This document shows, piece by piece, positions 1 through 5,549 of a DNA stretch of 7,288 nt. The notes under the pieces were generated by a model. That model made no database searches. It was not told where the DNA came from and worked only from the letters and a program-made list of their open reading frames with translations. Both the position numbers and the translations under genes were made by a program. How positions within the stretch are numbered: the first letter of the stretch is position 1; each line of letters opens with the position of its first letter. Origin of the DNA: JBCCSZ01 sp039199225 (GTDB taxonomy: Bacteria > Bacteroidota > Bacteroidia > Chitinophagales > Saprospiraceae); NCBI GenBank assembly GCA_039199225.1, contig JBCCSZ010000357.1:1-7288 (forward strand). The letters run 5' to 3'.

Positions 1-1
1 C

Positions 2-259
2 CACCCTTCGCCTGTAGCTACTGACCATATTTGGCAATATTTCAAACAGACATTTTTTGAATCCTCTACGCAGGAATTAATCCGTCAAATCGATAAGATA
101 CAATCGGCTTACAGACATCGGCCATTACATCCGACAACAGCCAATCACCAGCGATTTGTTCGTCAAACCTTACAACAGATAGACAATTTGGAGCAGGAGC
201 ATCCTTTTTTGAATTTGGAGGAGGAGCGAGCGGCTATGAAGCGACAACTCACCGATTGA
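2..259 (+). CDS. GSCFA domain-containing protein, C-terminal end (partial)
   Basis: This reading frame is open from the left edge and ends at TGA 257-259, leaving 85 residues of a longer protein. It starts with HPSPVATDHIWQYF, which matches by recall the end of the GSCFA domain (an SGNH-hydrolase-like family common in Bacteroidota), where a segment of the form D-x-x-HPSP-x-A-x-x-x-IW is conserved. In SGNH-type enzymes the DxxH block carries the catalytic Asp and His. The His would be the first residue seen here, and the Asp would lie just outside the window. The remaining roughly 65 residues are a charged, helix-prone tail (EQEHPFLNLEEERAAMKRQ) with no motif I recognise. The substrate is unknown for this family. 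It converges on the amidohydrolase gene, with 17 bases between the stop codons. Family assignment is fairly sure; function is not. Confidence 0.75.
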   Translation, partial: HPSPVATDHIWQYFKQTFFESSTQELIRQIDKIQSAYRHRPLHPTTANHQRFVRQTLQQIDNLEQEHPFLNLEEERAAMKRQLTD

Positions 260-276
260 CCAGCCTAAAAATCACC

Positions 277-1452
277 TTAAGCTAAGCGACGTACGCTTGT
301 TTGAGCAGTCAAATGGCCATCTTGCATGTGTTCGAGCAGCAGGATGCCGGGGGTCTTTCCAACTTCCAGGCTACCAAGCTTGTCGTCAAACCCTAGCGCC
401 TCTGCTCCGTTGAGGGTCGCCCATTGTAGCATGGTTTCAAAGTCCACATAGGACTGATAGCGTTGGATCGTTTTCATCTCCTCTAGGATGGAAAGCTGCC
501 AATTCGAAGTGAGGCTGTCGGTACCGATGGTCAGGCGAGCATTCGTGTCCAGGAAATGTTGATAATTGGGTAGGCGGTTCTCAATATACAGATTGGCATT
601 GGGGCAAGTGGCCCAGTAGACCTGATCGCTCCAAGCTTGAGCTGCCTGGATGTCAGCAACGGTCGTTAAAGTATTGTGTACAAAGAGACTGCGTTGCTGC
701 GGGTCCATATTCTCCAGTGCATAGTGGATCGCTGCTTGGCCTGTGGCTTCAAATTGATCCAATGAAATGCCGAAACCACTGTAAAAATCCAGAAAGTCCC
801 CTGCCTTGTTCAAAAAGAGCTGATTCTCCGGTGGCGTTTCTTGGTTGTGAATGCTGACAGTTACGGGTGCTGCATTTGCATCATTGATCTTTGCAAACAA
901 GGTTTTGGAGACCGAATAAGGCGCATGGGGTACACAGGATTTTTTATTGCCCTGGCCCTCAGCCTGCTCTTTGTAGACCTCATAATACTTGTCAAACTCT
1001 GCTCCCGCCCCTGCATCCTGCAGGAAATCAAACATTTCCACAAAGGTGTAATATTGGATGGGACTTTTACTTTTGCACTGGGCCGTATCCATTTTATTGG
1101 AAATATCCCCCACAGCCACAATACCGTTGTCGTACATCTCCTGGTCGGCCTCCTCGATGGCTTTGAGAATGACCTCCTCTGGAAAATCCCTAAACTGTAC
1201 TACATTGCGGATGAAAGGAATCAGGCCCGTCCCCGTATTGACTTTTGCTTTCATATGAGACAGCTCCAAATGGCAATGCGCATTGATAAACCCAGGAACC
1301 AGAATGCCGTCGTGGCGCTCGATGGTGGCCGGATCGTGTTGATCGCTGGTATCCAGAGAAAGGATTTTGCCCTGTTCGTCTATGACCAAAACACCATTAT
1401 CCACTGGGGCTTGATGAACGGGATAAATGCGATCGGCAGTTAATTTTCTCAT
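277..1452 (-). CDS. Amidohydrolase family protein (probable metal-dependent deaminase, ATZ/TRZ or aminodeoxyfutalosine-deaminase-like)
   Basis: A 391-residue cytosolic protein of the amidohydrolase superfamily, full length for the family. The metal and catalytic set is complete: H59-x-H61 in FINAHCHLELSH, H176 in PHAPYS, H202 and E205 in SIHNQE, H259 in FVHN, and D312 in GTDSLTSN. A small N-terminal beta segment (residues 1-50) and the C-terminal LGSLEVGKTPGILLL segment form the usual second domain around the TIM barrel. These residues fit the branch that deaminates or dechlorinates nitrogen heterocycles, such as S-adenosylhomocysteine/guanine-type deaminases and the aminodeoxyfutalosine deaminase of the futalosine menaquinone route. 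Exact substrate cannot be read from the sequence, and no other menaquinone gene is present. The start is the ATG at 1450-1452, with only a weak purine stretch (TTAGAGC) before it. A terminator-like hairpin separates it from the upstream DUF1015 gene, so it is probably transcribed separately. Confidence 0.88.
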   Translation of the reverse strand: MRKLTADRIYPVHQAPVDNGVLVIDEQGKILSLDTSDQHDPATIERHDGILVPGFINAHCHLELSHMKAKVNTGTGLIPFIRNVVQFRDFPEEVILKAIEEADQEMYDNGIVAVGDISNKMDTAQCKSKSPIQYYTFVEMFDFLQDAGAGAEFDKYYEVYKEQAEGQGNKKSCVPHAPYSVSKTLFAKINDANAAPVTVSIHNQETPPENQLFLNKAGDFLDFYSGFGISLDQFEATGQAAIHYALENMDPQQRSLFVHNTLTTVADIQAAQAWSDQVYWATCPNANLYIENRLPNYQHFLDTNARLTIGTDSLTSNWQLSILEEMKTIQRYQSYVDFETMLQWATLNGAEALGFDDKLGSLEVGKTPGILLLEHMQDGHLTAQTSVRRLA

Positions 1453-1532
1453 GCTCTAATGTTAATGCAAGTAATGGAATAAATATTTTGACAAACTATT
1501 TGGTTTTCCAAACATCGAGGAGCCAACCGACC

Positions 1533-1588
1533 AAAGAAAAGCAAAAGACTACTTGTTGGAATGCTGCAAAATCACTCAGGTCAAGTAG
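1533..1588 (-). terminator. Probable intrinsic terminator after the DUF1015 gene
   Basis: Reading leftward from the DUF1015 stop codon, CTACTTG (1588-1582) pairs perfectly with CAAGTAG (1555-1549). Inside it, GAGTG (1577-1573) pairs with CATTC (1563-1559) with one G-U pair, giving a two-part stem with a 4x3 internal loop and a nine-base apical loop. A T-rich tract, TCTTTTGCTTTTCTTT, follows on the minus strand. The stem is AT-rich and the T-tract is interrupted, so termination may be partial. Identified by eye, not by a folding program. Confidence 0.5.
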
Positions 1589-1592
1589 GTAT

Positions 1593-2702
1593 TTATATCT
1601 CCTGTACAATTAAACCATTTTTGATACGCGGCTCAAACCAGGTCGATTTTGGTGGAAGCGTTTTACCTTTATTAGCCAACTGCATCATATCCGCTAGAGA
1701 AACAGACGGCAAACAAAAAGCCACGCGATTTTCATTGCGCAGCGTTTTCAAGCGAATGCCTTCAATGCCTTTGGGTCCTTCAACATATTTTATCCGGGCG
1801 TCGGTTCGAACATCTTCAATCCCAAGGATTTGGTGCAAGACCTTTTCATTGAGCAGGTTAGCATCCAGGATGATCTCTTTTTTGGAGTAGCTTTTCAAAA
1901 CGCTTTCTTTCCAACGCAGGCGAAACCACTCTCGATTGATAAACATCAGCAGTTCGTGCTTTCGACTGGGCGGCAGCGGATCATCGACAATTTCGATTTC
2001 AAAATATTTCGAGATTTTGGCCATAAAGGTTGTCAAAGAGCATTCATTGAGTCCTTCAACAACGCGATTGTAGTCGTGGACTTCCAATTCATTGGTTGAA
2101 AAAAAGGCGCAGAGCAATTGTCCAAAGCGTCCTGCATCTGGCTTTCCGATCGTTCGCTCGTGCATTAGAGCCATTGTAGAGGTTCGATGATGTCCATCTG
2201 CAATGTAAGCATGACGTATTTTTGCTTTGAATACATCCTGAATTTTCTCTATCATTTGCCCATTGGAAACCGACCAAAATAGGTGTTCATGGCCATTTTC
2301 TGAGAAACTCACTGTGTAGAAAGGCTTATTCTCCTCTATGTATGTACTCAAGTATTTGTCGATCGAGCGATTCCGTGGGTAAGTCAACAAAACGGGTTTC
2401 ACAATCGCATTGCGGCTCAGCATCAGATGTACTTGTTGCTGTTCTTTTGTTGCAAGCGTTTTTTCATGCTTTCTGATGTGTCCATCTATATAGTCGCGAA
2501 TGTCAGCACAAGCAATTAAACCAGTGTAAGTTCTTTTGGATGTTCTGATTTGATAGATGTACAGAGCTTCTTGAGCAGCCTTGTGAAAAAAGCCACTTTT
2601 CTTGTATTCGGGATATTCGTATTTGACCGTATCGAAAAAAGAATCGGACGATGCGATGTAGTCCATATTGGGATAGAGGGCCTGAAAGGGTCTGATCCGC
2701 AT
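1593..2702 (-). CDS. DUF1015 family protein
   Basis: A 369-residue soluble protein, slightly short for DUF1015 proteins (usually about 400). Family marks in order are an N-terminal RIRPFQAL (2-9), a helical IRKHEK region near 76-81, YIADGHHRTSTMAL (166-179), an HDYNRVV segment (209-215) and a C-terminal LPPKSTWFEPR (349-359). The family is widespread and its biochemical role is not established to my knowledge. The GHHR motif recalls the phosphate-binding GxxR-type motif of the ParB/Srx fold found in serine kinases such as SerK, so a nucleotide- or phosphate-binding role is possible (inference). In many Bacteroidota I recall this gene next to serC and serA, but neither is present here. The ATG at 2700-2702 is chosen because the family-typical RIRPF follows it directly; there is no clear Shine-Dalgarno sequence. 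It lies 99 bases downstream of the regulator gene on the same strand, so co-transcription is possible. Confidence 0.88.
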   Translation of the reverse strand: MRIRPFQALYPNMDYIASSDSFFDTVKYEYPEYKKSGFFHKAAQEALYIYQIRTSKRTYTGLIACADIRDYIDGHIRKHEKTLATKEQQQVHLMLSRNAIVKPVLLTYPRNRSIDKYLSTYIEENKPFYTVSFSENGHEHLFWSVSNGQMIEKIQDVFKAKIRHAYIADGHHRTSTMALMHERTIGKPDAGRFGQLLCAFFSTNELEVHDYNRVVEGLNECSLTTFMAKISKYFEIEIVDDPLPPSRKHELLMFINREWFRLRWKESVLKSYSKKEIILDANLLNEKVLHQILGIEDVRTDARIKYVEGPKGIEGIRLKTLRNENRVAFCLPSVSLADMMQLANKGKTLPPKSTWFEPRIKNGLIVQEI

Positions 2703-2801
2703 ACTGCTTGGTTAGGTTAAGGCGTGGAAAACAAATAGCGCCCCAAGATAGGTATTTCTTTTCGACTGTATGCGCTCAGAAAGGGAACAATTTGGCAGGG
2801 T

Positions 2802-3302
2802 TTATTTTATCATTTTGAGGAAGGTTCCTACAAACCAACTGGAGTCGGAACGGATGAGTCGCTCCAATGCAGAATCTGCCTTACTGGAAAACAGCTTGAT
2901 GTCCTTCACAACCTCCTGAAATTCCTTGGATTCATTGTCCACAGCTTCTACAGTTGACAGCTCATTCAGAACTCTGACCATCGGCTCTAATTCTTTTTTC
3001 TTTCGCTCTATGATGACATTACGAACCACTTCCCACATATCCTTTTCAGCCACAAAAAACTCTTTGCGCTCGCCTTGCTTGTGTATTTTTTGCACCAATC
3101 GCCAATCAATCAAGGCCCGGATGTTCATATTTGCATTTCCCCTGGAAATATTCAACTGAGCCATCACTTCGTCTGCGCTCAAAGGGGCAGGTGACACCAA
3201 TAATAGGGCGTGTATTTGCGCCATTGTGCGATTGATTCCCCAATTAGAACCTAAAGTTCCCCAAGCCTGAATAAACTTTTCTTTGCCTTCGGCTAGCTCC
3301 AT
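2802..3302 (-). CDS. GbsR/MarR-type winged-helix transcriptional regulator
   Basis: A 166-residue regulator related to GbsR (COG1510), the MarR-like repressor that responds to choline in Bacillus glycine-betaine synthesis. The N-terminus holds the family-typical stretch FIQAWGTLGSNWGINRTMAQ (10-29). A winged helix-turn-helix follows at about 30-87: LSADEVMAQLNISRGNANMN (41-60) contains the recognition helix, and GERKEFFVAEKDMWEVVR (77-94) forms the wing and linker. The charged C-terminal helices (about 97-150) probably dimerise. I chose the ATG at 3300-3302 over an in-frame TTG nine bases upstream because ATG is preferred and a GAAAG purine stretch lies about 10-15 bases before it. No choline or betaine gene is nearby, so the effector is unknown. 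It is transcribed away from the PUR genes, across a shared region with palindromes that could be its operators (inference). Confidence 0.88.
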   Translation of the reverse strand: MELAEGKEKFIQAWGTLGSNWGINRTMAQIHALLLVSPAPLSADEVMAQLNISRGNANMNIRALIDWRLVQKIHKQGERKEFFVAEKDMWEVVRNVIIERKKKELEPMVRVLNELSTVEAVDNESKEFQEVVKDIKLFSSKADSALERLIRSDSSWFVGTFLKMIK

Positions 3303-3365
3303 AATTATCAAACTTTCAATAAATTGTGAAACTACTTATTTCAAAACTTAAATCAAAATAGAGCG

Positions 3366-3449
3366 CTTTTTGTTTTCGAAAAGGCTAAAAAAGTCAATGA
3401 GTATACGCTTATTTCCATCGTCAACACCCATTCTTTTTGGCATAAAAAG
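3366..3449. promoter_or_regulatory. Two palindromic elements with CTTTTT/AAAAAG arms (candidate operators)
   Basis: The first element contains the perfect 10-base palindrome TTTTCGAAAA (3373-3382), flanked by CTTTTT (3366-3371) and AAAAAG (3388-3393). The second, CTTTTTGGCATAAAAAG (3433-3449), has the same six-base arms around a five-base centre. They lie about 64-147 bases upstream of the gbsR-like start. MarR-family regulators bind palindromes of this size near their own promoters, so autoregulation is a reasonable inference. The AT-rich background makes such arms easier to find by chance. Confidence 0.3.
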
Positions 3450-3531
3450 TCCTAAAAGGCATTGACCAATACAACAATTTAAAAAAATTACAATACAAAA
3501 AACGGCTAAAAATTCACATTTTTTTATCTAC

Positions 3532-3587
3532 TATTTGTAATATTTAACCTTATAGTTATCAATATTTTACAAGAGTATTTACAAGTA
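3532..3587 (+). repeat. Cluster of TATTT elements including a tandem 13/12-base repeat
   Basis: Four TATTT units begin at 3532, 3541, 3563 and 3576. The last two form a near-tandem repeat: TATTTTACAAG (3563-3573) followed by TATTTACAAG (3576-3585). The cluster lies about 107-162 bases upstream of the first PUR-HTH start, a plausible place for an activator or repressor site. The binding protein, if any, is unknown. Confidence 0.4.
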
Positions 3588-3654
3588 CAAAAAATATGGC
3601 TCAGAAAAAAAGTGCTCAAAATTTTATGGAATTTCAGGGGGTGCCGTGTCCTAT

Positions 3655-3694
3655 TGTCGAATTTTTTAATCCAAACCTTAAAATTATTTCGACA
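3655..3694 (+). promoter_or_regulatory. Inverted repeat ending on the start codon of the first PUR-HTH gene
   Basis: TGTCGAA (3655-3661) and TTCGACA (3688-3694) are perfect 7-base complements separated by 26 bases. TTAA segments on both sides of the loop could extend the stem imperfectly. The right arm includes the A of the ATG at 3694. In the mRNA the hairpin would partly cover the translation start; in DNA it could be an operator. Regulatory use is inference. Confidence 0.4.
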
Positions 3695-4122
3695 TGGAAA
3701 TGCAGAACGTATTGCACACAGAAAGAATCGCCATTGGTAAGCGCACATACTTCTTCGATTTAAAGCGATCAGAAAAAGGCAATGATTACCTCGTTATCAC
3801 AGAGAGTCGGCTCGTTGAAGCAGAGCGTTACGAACGCCAACGGCTTGTATTATTCCAAGACGAACTCAAGCAGTTCGGAGCAACCTTAATGGACATGATG
3901 CTTTTATTCAAAGGCAAGAGCAAACAACGCAAATTGAGTGAGGAAGAAATAGAAGAGATCCGCAAAGAATATCCCAATGCTTTTGTTCCCTGGACCACAG
4001 AAGACGATCAATCCCTGATGCAACTGTTCCAGGAGGGCCAATCGATTGAGGAACTCGCCTCACATTTTCATCGGAAGCCCGCAGCCATTGACTACCGAAT
4101 CAAAAAACTCAAGGCCGCCTAA
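3694..4122 (+). CDS. PUR-domain (DUF3276-like) protein with C-terminal Myb/HTH-like module, copy 1
   Basis: A 142-residue, highly charged soluble protein with no signal peptide or membrane segment. Residues 8-73 match the bacterial PUR-alpha-type fold (DUF3276): GKRTYFFDLK (15-24), DYLVITESR (31-39), YERQRLVLFQDELKQF (46-61), then a helix to LLFK. Bacterial PUR proteins such as Borrelia BpuR bind single- and double-stranded DNA and RNA. A charged linker (about 74-91) leads to YPNAFVPWTTEDDQSLMQLF (93-112) and a second helix pair, IEELASHFHRKPAAIDYRIKKL (118-139, here noted in two parts: IEELASHFHRK and PAAIDYRIKKL). This resembles the Myb/SANT-like or HTH modules of the form PW-x-x-EDD...ELA-x-x-F-x-R...AI-x-x-R-x-x-L. 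The ATG at 3694 is supported because its first ten residues align without a gap to the start of the neighbouring paralogue. There is no Shine-Dalgarno sequence. Likely a nucleic-acid-binding regulator; target unknown. Confidence 0.8.
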   Translation: MEMQNVLHTERIAIGKRTYFFDLKRSEKGNDYLVITESRLVEAERYERQRLVLFQDELKQFGATLMDMMLLFKGKSKQRKLSEEEIEEIRKEYPNAFVPWTTEDDQSLMQLFQEGQSIEELASHFHRKPAAIDYRIKKLKAA

Positions 4123-4128
4123 TTCCAG

Positions 4129-4160
4129 GCATTTGTCTAAAGTAGTTCGACAAAGCTTTC
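4129..4160 (+). terminator. Weak terminator-like hairpin between the two PUR-HTH genes
   Basis: Seven bases after the stop codon, GC-a-TTTGTC (4129-4137) pairs with GACAAAGC (4149-4156) with one bulged A and an 11-base loop, followed by only TTTC. The T-tract is too short for a strong terminator, so it may be an attenuator, an mRNA-stabilising 3' hairpin, or chance. Confidence 0.3.
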
Positions 4161-4220
4161 AATAGACCATTTGATTTTCAAAAATTTTCTTTTGCTACCT
4201 ACAAAATATTCCACATCCAT

Positions 4221-4661
4221 ATGAATACTTCTTCGATGCTGCATTCAGAAAACTTCCGGATTGGCAAGCGCAGCTTTTACTTCGATCTGAATCAGTCTAC
4301 CAACAAACAGCAATATTTGACCATCACCCAATTGAGAAAAAATCAAAGGGAGGAATTCGAGCGCCAGCGAATCTTGCTGAATGAAAGAGAAATCAGAGCT
4401 TTTGCCAGTGCTTTCGTACAATGCCTGATGCTATTTGATCAACAGACAAAGCAGAAAACCGCCGCTCCTTCAATAGAAGAGCTGAGGCTGCAATATCCCA
4501 ATGCCTACCGACCGTGGAGCAAGGAAGACGACCTGGCTTTGGAGATATACGTCGGCGAGGAATTGAATTTAAAAGAACTCTCTTCCTTTTTTCAACGCAA
4601 AGAGAGCGCCATTCGGGCCAGGATTAAATCTCTGGGATTGGACAATCAAACAGCAGCCTGA
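4221..4661 (+). CDS. PUR-domain (DUF3276-like) protein with C-terminal Myb/HTH-like module, copy 2
   Basis: A 146-residue paralogue of the preceding gene, in the same orientation and 98 bases downstream. The PUR-like part (8-72) holds IGKRSFYFDL (14-23), QYLTIT (31-36) and EFERQRILLNEREIRAF (45-61). The C-terminal module has QYPNAYRPWSKEDDLALEIY (91-110), LKELSSFFQRKESAIRARIK (117-136) and SLGL. Counting by eye, 27 of the first 72 residues are identical to copy 1 with no gap, and 23 of 48 in the C-terminal module, so the C-terminal module is the better conserved half. The linker is TKQKTAAPS-like and more diverged. The ATG at 4221 aligns with the start of copy 1; the leader is AT-rich without a Shine-Dalgarno sequence. 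Likely nucleic-acid binding; the two proteins could form homo- or heterodimers, since PUR folds often assemble from repeats (inference). Confidence 0.8.
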   Translation: MNTSSMLHSENFRIGKRSFYFDLNQSTNKQQYLTITQLRKNQREEFERQRILLNEREIRAFASAFVQCLMLFDQQTKQKTAAPSIEELRLQYPNAYRPWSKEDDLALEIYVGEELNLKELSSFFQRKESAIRARIKSLGLDNQTAA

Positions 4662-4679
4662 TGTGGTCAGGGAGAGACC

Positions 4680-4716
4680 GAAGGCCCCGTCATATTGGTG
4701 GGGTTCTTCAATCTTT
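4680..4716 (+). terminator. Weak terminator-like hairpin after PUR-HTH copy 2
   Basis: CCCC (4685-4688) pairs with GGGG (4700-4703) across an 11-base loop. The stem extends by two G-U pairs and, past a bulged C, by GAA/TTC (4680-4682 region with 4707-4709). The short tail AATCTTTT follows. The core is GC-rich but small and the U-tract is poor, so it may only partly stop transcription into radC. Confidence 0.3.
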
Positions 4717-4745
4717 TAAAGAACAGCTCAAAAAAGTAAAAGTAC

Positions 4746-5441
4746 ATGGTCAAATACAACAAATTGACGATCAAGTCTTGGGCAGAAGAGGAGCGCCCCA
4801 GGGAGCGCATGCAGCGCCACGGCAGGCAATTCCTCAGTGATACAGAGTTGATTGCCATACTATTAGGATCGGGCAACCAGGATGAGACGGCCATCGGCTT
4901 GGCCCGGCGCCTGTTGAACAGTGTAGATTTTAACCTGGTGCAACTGGGCAAACTGTCCCTAGCCAATCTGAGGTCTTTCAAGGGCATCGGTCCGGCCAAG
5001 GCCATCAGCATTGCTGCTGCTCTTGAATTGGGGCGTCGCCGGCAAACCGCTGCTGCTACCGACCGAGCATCAATCGTTACCAGTGGGGATGCCTGGAAAC
5101 TCATCGCACCACAAATTATGGATTTGCCACATGAGGAATTCTGGATACTTTTACTCAACCGGGCGAATCGACTCATTGGGAAAGAGCAAATCAGCGCTGG
5201 CGGCGTATCCGGAACGGTTGTCGACGGTAAGATGGTTTTTCAAAAAGCCATCCACCAATTGGCCAGCGCCATCATCCTCTGCCACAACCATCCTTCGGGA
5301 AACCTCAAACCAAGCCGGGCAGACATCGACATTACCCGGAAGCTCAAATCTGGTGGTCAACAGCTTGATGTCAAAGTAATCGACCACCTGATTGTAAGCT
5401 CGGAGGGGTACTTTAGCTTTGCAGATGAGGGAATACTGTAG
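4746..5441 (+). CDS. radC: RadC family JAB/MPN domain protein
   Basis: A 231-residue protein, full length for RadC. The N-terminus begins with KLTIKSWAEEERPRERM (6-22), a family hallmark, and continues with LSDTELIAILLGSG (30-43). A helix-hairpin-helix segment, LRSFKGIGPAKA (75-86), suggests DNA contact. The C-terminal JAB/MPN metalloprotease-like domain (about 108-231) has the full JAMM metal motif H180-x-H182-P-S-G...S190..D193. The gene was named for a supposed DNA-repair role in E. coli that was later traced to a recG allele, so its real function remains unclear. The ATG at 4746 is supported by the family-typical N-terminus a few residues after it; no Shine-Dalgarno sequence is visible. 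It lies 84 bases after PUR-HTH copy 2, in the same direction, with a weak hairpin between them, so partial co-transcription is possible. Confidence 0.95.
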   Translation: MVKYNKLTIKSWAEEERPRERMQRHGRQFLSDTELIAILLGSGNQDETAIGLARRLLNSVDFNLVQLGKLSLANLRSFKGIGPAKAISIAAALELGRRRQTAAATDRASIVTSGDAWKLIAPQIMDLPHEEFWILLLNRANRLIGKEQISAGGVSGTVVDGKMVFQKAIHQLASAIILCHNHPSGNLKPSRADIDITRKLKSGGQQLDVKVIDHLIVSSEGYFSFADEGIL

Positions 5442-5549
5442 GCTTGGAGGGAACTTTTCTATGGCTTACCAACTTGTATGGAACGGTAAAAGAATACGAC
5501 CTTTGGCATTCATTTGAGAACCTTCGAATTAAACCATTGTTTAACTAGC

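Larger units (their letters stand above)
3303..3693. other. AT-rich divergent intergenic region (391 bases, no gene)
   Basis: This stretch separates the leftward gbsR-like gene from the rightward PUR-HTH gene and must hold the promoters of both. It is strongly AT-rich apart from a short G-rich patch at about 3637-3650 that starts with five Gs. It contains palindromes (3366-3393 and 3433-3449), an 8-base direct repeat CAATACAA (3467-3474 and 3491-3498) flanking an AATTT/AAATT inverted repeat, a run of TATTT elements (3532-3587) and an inverted repeat reaching the next start codon (3655-3694). I found no convincing match to the Bacteroidota promoter pair (TTTG and TAnnTTTG at 19-21 bases) on either strand. 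The only open frames are short and have no recognisable product. Confidence 0.7.

Noticed and set aside
841..1443. A 200-codon open frame on the plus strand, opposite the amidohydrolase gene
   Set aside because: It lies wholly antisense to a gene with complete catalytic motifs, shows no recognisable domain, and has the composition expected of a codon shadow.
2737..2775. AGCGC/GCGCT inverted repeat downstream of the gbsR-like gene as a terminator
   Set aside because: Only five base pairs with a loop of about 30 bases and no proper T-tract on the minus strand.
3529..3537. TACTATTTG as a Bacteroidota -7 promoter element (TAnnTTTG)
   Set aside because: It has one base too many between TA and TTTG, and no TTTG or TTG lies at the expected spacing upstream.
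3524..3748. A 74-codon minus-strand frame in the intergenic region
   Set aside because: Its sequence is rich in Cys, Phe, Ile and Lys as expected from translated AT-rich DNA, and it overlaps the start of copy 1.
3596..3763. A 55-codon open frame starting MAQKKSAQNFMEFQG, possible leader peptide before PUR-HTH copy 1
   Set aside because: About 70 bases of it overlap copy 1 in another frame, it has no known similarity and no Shine-Dalgarno sequence. A short true leader peptide cannot be excluded but is not supported.
4667..5176. A 169-codon minus-strand frame opposite radC
   Set aside because: Antisense to a clearly recognised radC gene; no domain of its own.
3694..5441. A defence or DNA-mobility island made of the PUR-HTH genes and radC
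   Set aside because: RadC can be found in phage-like islands, but there is no integrase, toxin, nuclease, repeat boundary or tRNA here, and the other neighbours are ordinary chromosomal genes.
5461..5517. A very short open frame between radC and the ABC exporter (MAYQLVWNGKR...)
   Set aside because: Only 18 codons, no similarity and no sign of a ribosome binding site.
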